Source: UBA6921 sp031363085 (GTDB lineage Bacteria > Pseudomonadota > Gammaproteobacteria > SG8-11). Taken from it: a stretch of 64,000 bases of DNA. Of this stretch, positions 57,374 to 64,000 are shown in pieces. Every line of letters begins with the position of its first letter. Within the stretch, counting starts at the first letter, position 1. The stretch is from positions 42,725 through 106,724 of the forward strand of contig JANLTU010000245.1 in NCBI GenBank assembly GCA_031363085.1. The letters run 5' to 3'. The notes under the pieces were generated by a model that was not told where the DNA came from, made no database searches, and was given only the letters and a program-made list of their open reading frames with translations. Position numbers and translations under genes: made by a program.

Positions 57374-59029
57374 CTAGTTGTCATCGTCCAGCACAACGCG
57401 ATTACGCCCTGCGTGTTTTGCCTTATACAAAGCTTGATCAGCCGAATGGATTAAATCCGCGAGGGTGGTATGCGGCGGAGCTTTGGTAATGCCGGCGCTA
57501 AACGATAAGCGGAACTCGCCCGACTCGTGATTAAAAACCAGCTCCGAAAATTTTTTGCGCAAGTCGTCGAGCACCGCGCGCGCAATTGCGGGCTTGGTGT
57601 CGGGCAGAATCACCGCGAATTCTTCGCCGCCGTAACGTCCCGCGATATCTGTTTTGCGCAAGCGTTGCGTAATCAGGCGCGCGGTGGTCTTGATGACGCG
57701 GTCGCCCATGGGATGTCCGAAGCGATCATTGACCGACTTGAAATGATCAATGTCCACCATCGCAAACGTCAGTGCTGCGTCACGCCGTTTGGCCAGTGCA
57801 AGTTCGCGTTCCAGGGCCAGTTTCAAATTGATATGGTTCAGCAGCCCCGTCAGGCTGTCGCAGGTCATCAGCTTCTTCAAGCCACGAAAGCGCTCCACGC
57901 GAATGCTAACCGCCGCCACCAGATGCACATCTTCAATCGGTTTTTTGAGGAAGTCGTCGCCGCCCAGTTTCAAGGCGTTGAGTTGTTGTTGCAGCGCGCT
58001 TTCGGTGGAAAGAAACACGATGGGCAGTCCGCCGTAACTGGGAATCTGGCGAATCACTTGCGCGGCCTCAACACCGGAGCACTGCGGCATATGTAGATCC
58101 ATGATCACCAAGTCTGGAACGAAGGTGGAGATGACCTCCAGCAGTTGCGCGGGATGGTTCACGCTGACCGTTTCCATGCCGGCGCCTTGTAGCACAGCGG
58201 CGTAGTGGTCGGCCAGCAACGCTGAATCGTCGACAATGACGACGCGGAAGGGGTCGTGCGGAGTGCGGCCGACGAGTTGATCTAACCGCTCGACCAGTGC
58301 GATGAAATCCAACGGTTTGGTGAAATAAGCGCTGCCGCCAGCGCGGACCACGGCCAGCCGTGACGACCAACGGTCATGCGCTGAGATAAACACAGCAGGC
58401 ACCGGCTGTGCGCCCAACTGTTGCAGTAGCGGCGCGACCCGAGGGCCTTCCAAGGTGCCTTCCCGCAGCTCAATATCCAGCAGAAACACATCCGCTGGGC
58501 GCGCCTGCTGAGACTTCCGAATCGCACTTGAATCGGCATGCGTCCGCACGTCGTAGCCAAAGAGCTTCAACTGGCTGGCGATTTCTGTGGCCAACAGCGC
58601 ATCGTCCTCCAGCACATAGATCCGCTTGTGCTCTTGGTCGGTGCTGAGCTCTTGCCGCAGTGTGGCGGCGGAGGGCTCCTGCTGCATGCGGTCGACGCCT
58701 TTTTCTACCACGGCGTCCAGTCGCGCCAGTGTGCCGTCGACGCTTTTTTTGCTCGCCTCGTCCCACCCTGAAGGGTGCGTGATGCGAAGCAGAAATTCTT
58801 CCAGTTGTTTGGCGCGTTCGCCCAGCTCGTAATAGCCAAAGGTTCCCGCCGAGCCGGCTAGGCCGTGGATCAAGCGATAAAATTCTTGACGTGCTGTGTC
58901 ATTCTCCGGGTGCAATCTCGAAGTAGCCCAGGCGCGTCGGATGGCTGCCAAGCGGTCCGGCAATTGCGCGCCGAAGGTTTGTTGCAGGATGCGAAGTTTC
59001 GCGATCTTGTCCGCGTGTTTATCCGTCAT
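57374..59029 (-). CDS. Hpt-REC-REC-GGDEF signalling protein (diguanylate cyclase)
   Basis: 551 residues from ATG 59029, which overlaps the upstream regulator stop (ATGA); the open frame upstream is spurious. Domains: Hpt (about 1-110, LIHGLAGSAGTFGY with the phospho-His), receiver 1 (about 133-250, VFLLDIEL), receiver 2 (about 260-375, LVIMDLHMP), GGDEF (about 385-551). The cyclase active site is GRYGGEEFAVILP and an RxxD inhibitory site (RKTD) lies five residues before it, so it should make c-di-GMP with product inhibition. Last gene of a three-gene two-component operon; it may receive phosphate from the kinase upstream through Hpt or its receivers. Confidence 0.94.
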   Translation of the reverse strand: MTDKHADKIAKLRILQQTFGAQLPDRLAAIRRAWATSRLHPENDTARQEFYRLIHGLAGSAGTFGYYELGERAKQLEEFLLRITHPSGWDEASKKSVDGTLARLDAVVEKGVDRMQQEPSAATLRQELSTDQEHKRIYVLEDDALLATEIASQLKLFGYDVRTHADSSAIRKSQQARPADVFLLDIELREGTLEGPRVAPLLQQLGAQPVPAVFISAHDRWSSRLAVVRAGGSAYFTKPLDFIALVERLDQLVGRTPHDPFRVVIVDDSALLADHYAAVLQGAGMETVSVNHPAQLLEVISTFVPDLVIMDLHMPQCSGVEAAQVIRQIPSYGGLPIVFLSTESALQQQLNALKLGGDDFLKKPIEDVHLVAAVSIRVERFRGLKKLMTCDSLTGLLNHINLKLALERELALAKRRDAALTFAMVDIDHFKSVNDRFGHPMGDRVIKTTARLITQRLRKTDIAGRYGGEEFAVILPDTKPAIARAVLDDLRKKFSELVFNHESGEFRLSFSAGITKAPPHTTLADLIHSADQALYKAKHAGRNRVVLDDDN

Positions 59030-59406
59030 GTGCGCTGCCCCAGTAAGTGGCGAATTTCGTCCGCCAGCGTCATGGCATTGAACGGTTTGATGATCACACC
59101 GCAGGCGCCCATGGCGCGATAGCGTTCGATTTCCGCAGGCTGCACCTTGGCCGTCATGAAGATCACCGGTGTATTCGCCAGATGCGGCAGAGTACGCAGT
59201 TGGCGCAGCGTGGCGGTGCCGTCGAGATCCGGCATCATCACGTCCAGCAGAATCAAGTCCGGTTGCAGGTTCGGTGCTTGACGCAACAACTCGCGTCCGG
59301 AGGCGCACGACACCAGTTCGAAGTCCTGGTCCTCAAGCGCAAACTGCACCACCTCCCGAATATCCGGCTCGTCTTCCGCGTACAGTGTGCGCACAAGGTT
59401 GCTCAT
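59026..59406 (-). CDS. Single-domain response regulator
   Basis: 126 residues, one CheY-like receiver: acidic pocket YAEDEPDIRE (about 9-18), phospho-Asp in LILLDVMMPDLDG near residue 55, Thr in FMTAKVQ near 84-90 and Lys in IIKPFN near 106. It overlaps by 4 bp both the kinase gene upstream and the GGDEF gene downstream. No output domain is present, so it may shuttle phosphate inside the relay or compete for it. Confidence 0.94.
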   Translation of the reverse strand: MSNLVRTLYAEDEPDIREVVQFALEDQDFELVSCASGRELLRQAPNLQPDLILLDVMMPDLDGTATLRQLRTLPHLANTPVIFMTAKVQPAEIERYRAMGACGVIIKPFNAMTLADEIRHLLGQRT

Positions 59407-62400
59407 GGTGTCGCTGTCTCCAGATGCAACATCTGTTGAATGGTGCGCAACAGTTGCGCATTGCTGGTCACCGATTTGGTCAGTGCGGCGGCCACTTGGT
59501 CGGTAATGTCACGGCTGAGTGTCTGAGCCGAAAAAATCACCACTGGACAACGGCCCTTCAATTCATCCAGAAGCTCGATCCCGGAGCCGTCTGCCAGCCC
59601 CAGATCAAGAATGACCAAGTCAAAGGGATGCTCCATGAGTTGCTGGCGCGCCGTGCTTAGGTTATTGGCATGCGTGAAATCCACCGCGTTATCGAACAAC
59701 GCCAGCGTGATCTGAATAACATCCGGATCATCTTCCACGTGCAAAACCTGCGGCCGCATCGTGCGGCGCAGCGCGTCACGTAATGCACGGCCGAGGCGTT
59801 CAGGCTGCACCGGTTTCTGAATCCAGTCCACCACCGTCAACGCATCGCCGCTAAACGCGGCACACCCTTCCTGGGCACGACCGGAAACGACAATGATCGG
59901 CAGATGTTCGGTTGCGTGCGTGTCGCGCAGTTCGCGCAAGAACGTGAGTCCGTCGGCATCCGGCAGGGTCAGGTCCAGCAGCAGCAAGCGATATGTGTGC
60001 TGCGCCAGCAGTCGACGCGCGTCGGCAGCCGAGCCGACCCGATCACAGCGCGCGCCTTCACGCTCGATCATGGCGGACAAAATCTGCGCGACGTCGGGAT
60101 GGTCTTCGCAGATCAAAACCCGAATCGCGTCGGGCGAATATCCGGTTGCTTCCAGCGTTGGCATGACGGCGTCGTGCGCCGGCAGGTCCACCTGAAACTC
60201 GGTGCCAACACCAAGTTGTGAGTAGTATCCCAGCCTGCCGCCATGGCGCTCAACGATGGCTTTGGTGATGCTCAGGCCCAGCCCGGTGCCGCCCTTTTTG
60301 CGCGTGTCGGAGCTGTCGGCTTGGGCAAACCGCTGAAAGATGCGACTGCGGAATTCTTCGGGAATTCCAGCCCCGGCATCGCGCACCGCGATCCGGTAGC
60401 CGGCGCCACGCGCACTCAGCACAATGCTCACTTCGCCGTTGGGCGGCGAATATTTCACCGCATTGGAGAGCAAGTTGGCGAACACCTGCAACAGGCGATG
60501 TTCATCGGCCCACACCAGCGCAGGTTGCGGGTGACATTCCAGCCGCAGGCGCACGTGGTGCTTGCGGGCATAGCCTTCGTTGTCTTCGAGGGCGCGTGCC
60601 GACACCGTATTCAAGTCGATGCTTTTGAAATCGAATTCCAGACGGCCGGCCTCGATTTTTTCGAGATCCAGAATGTCGTTGATCAGCATGGTCAGGCGTT
60701 CGCTGTTGCGTTCGGCCATTTCCAGCATGCGGCGCGCTTGTTCCGGCAATTGACTGGCGGACTTACCTAACACTAGGTTCAACGCGCCGCGAATCGAAGT
60801 CAACGGCGTGCGCAGTTCGTGACTGACGGTGGAGATGAATTCGCTCTTCAGTCGCTCGATATTCTTGCGTTCGGTGATATCGCGCACGATGCCGGTGAAC
60901 ATGCGCTCACCGTTGACTTCCATTTCGCTAACGGCAATCTCCATCGGAAAAGTGCTGCCGTCCTTGCGCTGGCCGGTTACCTCACGGCCCACGCCGATGA
61001 CCTTGGGCTTCCCGGTGGTCAGATAGTTGTGCAGATAACCGTCGTGGGCGTCGTGGTAGGGATTGGGCATCAGCCGCTTGATGTTATGTCCGAGCATTTC
61101 TTCGCGACTGTAACCGAAAATCTGTTCGGTGGCGGGGTTGACGGTTTGGATGATGCCGTGCGCGTTGATGCTGATGATGCCGTCGACCACGGTTTCGACA
61201 ATTGCCCGGATGCGGTTTTCGGCCGCTTGTATGCGCTGCGCGTTTTGCTTGCGATGGGTGATGTCGTAATTCACCCCGGTCATGCGTACCGCTTTACCCT
61301 GTGCGTTCCAGATTACATCGCCATTGGCTTTGATGTCGCGAAGCGTGCCGTCCGGCCAGCACACGCGAAACTCGATGTCGTAGCGTGCTGTGTTGTTCAA
61401 CGCCTGTTGGATGGCCTGATCGCAGTGCGCGCGGTCGTCCGGATACACGCCTGCCAGCCACGCTTCATACGCCGCGCCGAAATCTTCACGCTTCACGCCG
61501 TACAGCGTAAACATCCGCTCGTCCCAGGTGAGCGTGTTGTTGACGATGTCCCAATCCCAAATTCCAATGCCACCGGCGCGGGTTGCGACATCCAGCCGGT
61601 CCAACAGCAAACTGAGCGCCGCCTCGGAGCGGCGGCGGACGCTGATGTCATGCACCACCGCAACGAAGCGACTCGACCCGCCCACTTCGCGTATCAACTG
61701 CAACGTGATGGCGACGGGAAACTCGCTGCCGTCCTTACGGCGATGCACGGTCTCGAAGTTCAGCACCTGCGTCTGTCCGACGCGCAGCGGTTCGATCATG
61801 CTCCGAAACTTGGCTTCGGGAAATTCCGGCTTGATATCGAAGGGGTGCATGCGCAACAGCTCGTCTTTGCTGTAGCCCATGTTGGTTACCGCGCCCTGAT
61901 TCAGATAAATGAATTGCAGGCTGTCGCGGTCAAACATGAAAATCATGTCGTGGGTGTTGTCCAGCACATGCTTGAAGCGCCGTAGCTCGACATCTGTCTG
62001 CAACAGGCGCGTGCGCTCTAATTCCGCTTCCACGCCGTCGGCCAGATCACGCAACACCGACAGCTCGCTTGCAGCAAATTGTCGCGGCACACGGTCGATA
62101 ATGCACAGGGTTCCGACCCGCTCGCCCTCAGGCGAATGCAGCGGTGCACCGGCGTAAAAGCGCAGATGCAAGTCGCCCGTGACTAACGGATTGTCGGCAA
62201 AACGCGGGTCATTCAGCGCATTGGGGATATGGAAAATAGTCTCGCTGAGAATCGCGTGACCGCAAAATGAAATATCCCGCGACGTCTCGGGTGCATCGAG
62301 TCCCTGGCGCGATTTAAACCACTGCCGTTCGGTATCCACCAAGCTCACCAGTGCGATGGGCACTTTGAAATGCTGCTGCGCAATGCGCGTGATGCGGTCA

Positions 62401-62492
62401 AAGCGTGCTTCAGGCGGAGTATCCAGGATATTCAGGCCGCACAACGCGGCGATGCGCGTGGATTCGTTGGCGGGAATATCGGGTTTCTGCAT
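59403..62492 (-). CDS. GAF-PAS-PAS-PAS hybrid histidine kinase with two receivers
   Basis: About 1029 residues from ATG 62492 (GTG 62507 is an alternative five codons upstream). Order: GAF (about 15-165), PAS 1 (about 175-290), PAS 2 (about 300-425, DWDIVNNTLTWDERMF), PAS 3 (about 430-550, NPATEQIFGYSREEMLG), HisKA with FISTVSHELRTPL near 560-573, HATPase (about 660-790, DAGAGIPEEF and GTGLGLSI), then two receivers (about 810-920 and 930-1025). No membrane helix, so it senses cytosolic signals, possibly redox or oxygen through PAS. It heads the operon with the regulator and the GGDEF protein. Confidence 0.93.
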   Translation of the reverse strand: MQKPDIPANESTRIAALCGLNILDTPPEARFDRITRIAQQHFKVPIALVSLVDTERQWFKSRQGLDAPETSRDISFCGHAILSETIFHIPNALNDPRFADNPLVTGDLHLRFYAGAPLHSPEGERVGTLCIIDRVPRQFAASELSVLRDLADGVEAELERTRLLQTDVELRRFKHVLDNTHDMIFMFDRDSLQFIYLNQGAVTNMGYSKDELLRMHPFDIKPEFPEAKFRSMIEPLRVGQTQVLNFETVHRRKDGSEFPVAITLQLIREVGGSSRFVAVVHDISVRRRSEAALSLLLDRLDVATRAGGIGIWDWDIVNNTLTWDERMFTLYGVKREDFGAAYEAWLAGVYPDDRAHCDQAIQQALNNTARYDIEFRVCWPDGTLRDIKANGDVIWNAQGKAVRMTGVNYDITHRKQNAQRIQAAENRIRAIVETVVDGIISINAHGIIQTVNPATEQIFGYSREEMLGHNIKRLMPNPYHDAHDGYLHNYLTTGKPKVIGVGREVTGQRKDGSTFPMEIAVSEMEVNGERMFTGIVRDITERKNIERLKSEFISTVSHELRTPLTSIRGALNLVLGKSASQLPEQARRMLEMAERNSERLTMLINDILDLEKIEAGRLEFDFKSIDLNTVSARALEDNEGYARKHHVRLRLECHPQPALVWADEHRLLQVFANLLSNAVKYSPPNGEVSIVLSARGAGYRIAVRDAGAGIPEEFRSRIFQRFAQADSSDTRKKGGTGLGLSITKAIVERHGGRLGYYSQLGVGTEFQVDLPAHDAVMPTLEATGYSPDAIRVLICEDHPDVAQILSAMIEREGARCDRVGSAADARRLLAQHTYRLLLLDLTLPDADGLTFLRELRDTHATEHLPIIVVSGRAQEGCAAFSGDALTVVDWIQKPVQPERLGRALRDALRRTMRPQVLHVEDDPDVIQITLALFDNAVDFTHANNLSTARQQLMEHPFDLVILDLGLADGSGIELLDELKGRCPVVIFSAQTLSRDITDQVAAALTKSVTSNAQLLRTIQQMLHLETATP

Positions 62493-62688
62493 GTCGGCGT
62501 CCGGCACGGTAACCGCGCAAGCACAGGGTCCACCCCTGTATCGACGTCAGGTGTTGAATCCTGAGCAAAAGCGCTTTTGTTCAGCGGCGCGCAGGTGAAC
62601 GATGCCGCGTGTGATCAGCCAAAAATTAAACACGAAGCAACCGACAGGCGGCACGTGCTGGCGTCGTGACAAATTGATGCGAATTTTT

Positions 62689-63327
62689 TTACTGCGGCGT
62701 GCTGCGCTTGCTGTTGAGCCACTTAATCAGGGGCTGCCATTGTTCCAGATCGAACTCCACCGCCGAAGGCGCCATTTCGAAGATGCCTAGGCCGCGTTCG
62801 GCGGCGCGGATGTAGTTTTGCGTGTCACGCAGCGTGGTGACGAAGGGAATATCCAGCGCGGTCAAAAAGGTTTCCAGGCTTTGATAGATCAGCGTGTGTT
62901 CGCGCACGCGGTTGGCGACCACGGCCAGCTTCACCTCGTCGCGCGACACCCGCCCGGCGGTGAGAATGTCTTGGATGAAATGCGCGCAGGCGCGCATGTC
63001 GATGGGCGAGGGCAGCACCGGAATGATGGCCGTCTGCACGCGCTTCAACAGCGGGGTCAGATCTTTGCCATGGGCGCCGGCCGGCGCGTCGTAAATCACC
63101 ACGTCGGTGTCTTTGGGAATTTTAATTTCATCTTTCCAGCCACGGATGCCATGAATCGCAGGCCGTTCCTGCGCGCGCGCCTTGAGCCATTCCAGGCTAC
63201 AGCCCTGCGGATCGAGGTCGACGACGGCCACCGACTTGCCGTTGGTTGCGTAATAACTGGCGAGATTGCTGGCAAGCGTGCTTTTGCCGCAACCCCCTTT
63301 TTGGTTCAGTGTCATGATCGTGCGCAT
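62689..63327 (-). CDS. Orphan ParA/MinD-family ATPase
   Basis: 212 residues. Deviant Walker A LNQKGGCGKSTLASNLA (about 7-23) with signature Lys, then AVVDLDPQGCSLEWLKA (about 34-50) and VVIYDAPAG (about 76-84). A short form without N-terminal HTH, as in chromosomal orphan ParA proteins that position chemotaxis clusters, pili or carboxysomes. No ParB is next to it. The start is at 63327 behind GAGGAGCG. Cargo cannot be told; it is not near the chp cluster. The 196-bp gap to the kinase gene has no further gene. Confidence 0.9.
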   Translation of the reverse strand: MRTIMTLNQKGGCGKSTLASNLASYYATNGKSVAVVDLDPQGCSLEWLKARAQERPAIHGIRGWKDEIKIPKDTDVVIYDAPAGAHGKDLTPLLKRVQTAIIPVLPSPIDMRACAHFIQDILTAGRVSRDEVKLAVVANRVREHTLIYQSLETFLTALDIPFVTTLRDTQNYIRAAERGLGIFEMAPSAVEFDLEQWQPLIKWLNSKRSTPQ

Positions 63328-63423
63328 GGCCGCTCCTCGTGAGTCACCGCATTAACTTTAGGTCGAGATGTGGAATGACGCAATGTGGAACGACAAATTT
63401 GACCGCGCGAGCGCAATGCCGGC

Positions 63424-63999
63424 TCATCGTAAATTGATGGCTTTCTCGATGTTGTCCAAACGCGCTTTGAGTTCTGCGATCACCTTAACGCGTAGTTTGG
63501 TTGGACCTGCCGGGCCGAGTGGCGGCGCGCTGCACGGCCTAACCGCGTTTCCGGTGTCAGTTAAATTTGTCACTTTCACAATCTTCGGCTTGATCACAGT
63601 GTTCAGGCAGCCGTAGCATGGCATATTCCTAAAACCCCACTGAAGCGCACCGCCATGGACGGCACTAGCAGCACCGATCACAACGCCCCCCAGCGCGACC
63701 TCCTGCTGTACCACAACGGCCATGCCTACAGCCTGCTGGCGGATGCCACCTGGAGCGGGTGGACCACCGGGACGGGGAGGCGATGCGGGCTTCGACATGT
63801 CTCGTCCTTGTCCTTGGTCGGCTTGGGGGAGTGCCGGGAGCTTTCGAATGTTCTTGAAGAAATAATCGCAGAATTCGTTGAGGTACGCGCCCCTGTCTTT
63901 CGACAAGTGGCCTCGCAGGTCGAGCATCAGCTCATGACCGCTCTCGTACCGCGCGCGCGGATTGGCCTGCAGGCAGCGCGCGACGATGGGGGCGGGTCC
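63424..63999 (-). CDS. Protein with Ser/Thr-kinase C-lobe and unusual Pro/Gly-rich tail, C-terminal part (runs off window)
   Basis: The reverse frame is open from the window edge to the TAG/TGA at 63424 without a break, giving about 191 residues. The first 30 residues (PIVARCLQANPRARYESGHE, then LMLDLRGHL) match the end of a Hanks kinase C-lobe, where the conserved Arg of subdomain XI is in P-x-x-R-Y. After a linker the tail is rich in Pro/Gly (KPASPPRPGGPPAPGG), has a hydrophobic Val/Ala/Gly stretch (about 65-100 of this piece), a CYGC pair, and ends in a helical region with TKLRVKVIAELKARLDNIEK. An internal Met before SKPASPP could start a separate protein, but no gap or ribosome site is evident. 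Confidence 0.6.
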   Translation of the reverse strand, partial: GPAPIVARCLQANPRARYESGHELMLDLRGHLSKDRGAYLNEFCDYFFKNIRKLPALPQADQGQGRDMSKPASPPRPGGPPAPGGIRQQAVGMAVVVQQEVALGGVVIGAASAVHGGALQWGFRNMPCYGCLNTVIKPKIVKVTNLTDTGNAVRPCSAPPLGPAGPTKLRVKVIAELKARLDNIEKAINLR

Positions 64000-64000
64000 C

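Noticed and set aside
60819..61985. Plus-strand frame of 388 codons opposite the hybrid kinase
   Set aside because: It is the antisense of a well-conserved PAS region; residues are His/Ala/Val-rich as expected for a shadow of GC-rich coding DNA, and no family is recognised.
1..64000. CRISPR arrays, tRNA and rRNA genes
   Set aside because: No regularly spaced direct repeats and no GTTCGANTC-type T-arm with matching acceptor stem were seen in the intergenic regions.

Overview
The window reads as a piece of chromosome from a GC-rich gammaproteobacterium, probably a chemolithotrophic sulfur oxidiser. Three things point there. The gene order pyr(X)-pyrB-pyrR-ruvX-algH-tonB, followed by the pilGHIJ-chpABC chemosensory cluster and bioA, is the order known from Pseudomonas. 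A Tat-exported SoxB thiosulfohydrolase lies directly behind that block. The glutamate-cysteine ligase is of the type first described in Acidithiobacillus ferrooxidans. No tRNA, rRNA, CRISPR array, transposase or integrase could be recognised.

Left part (1-8.3 kb, minus strand): pyrimidine genes (a PyrK-like electron-transfer subunit cut by the window edge, a dihydroorotase homologue lacking the metal-binding HxH, pyrB, pyrR), then ruvX, algH/yqgE, a TonB-type protein, a tight ApbE flavinylation module (Gx-transporter, NusG-domain-II protein, ApbE lipoprotein) and gshA. 8.8-21 kb (plus strand): a complete Pil/Chp chemosensory system that controls type IV pili, with a 2031-residue ChpA. 21-24 kb: bioA and soxB. 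24-31 kb (minus strand): recG, ridA, spoT, rpoZ, gmk and yicC (stringent response and nucleotide metabolism). 31-34 kb: a small membrane protein, then a soluble Hanks-type kinase with its PP2C phosphatase, then radC.

34.4-36.7 kb is an AT-richer island holding a translationally coupled pair, a DUF3696-type AAA ATPase and a PIN-domain nuclease. It is bracketed by the two arms of an intergenic palindromic repeat that occurs intact near 3.5 kb and in shorter form near 26.75 kb. This is the best candidate here for an undescribed defence or toxin-antitoxin-like system. 36.8-43.7 kb returns to housekeeping genes (coaBC, a phospholipase-A2-like lipoprotein, proC, yggT, yggU, ybeD, D-amino-acid aminotransferase, dacC, a radical SAM protein).

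43.9-64 kb is more accessory: a di-haem MauG/cytochrome c peroxidase-like protein; an S41 protease lipoprotein; an Omp85-type barrel with a short POTRA part; three same-strand genes (AlkD-like, unknown, GNAT) whose 3' ends share a cassette-like flank; a PhnD-like binding protein; ppa; a compact mercury resistance locus (merR divergent from merTPA with a textbook MerR operator); two tandem TRL lipoproteins; a SCO1 copper chaperone; a three-gene hybrid histidine kinase/response regulator/diguanylate cyclase operon; an orphan ParA; and, cut by the right edge, a protein-kinase C-lobe fused to an unusual Pro/Gly-rich tail.
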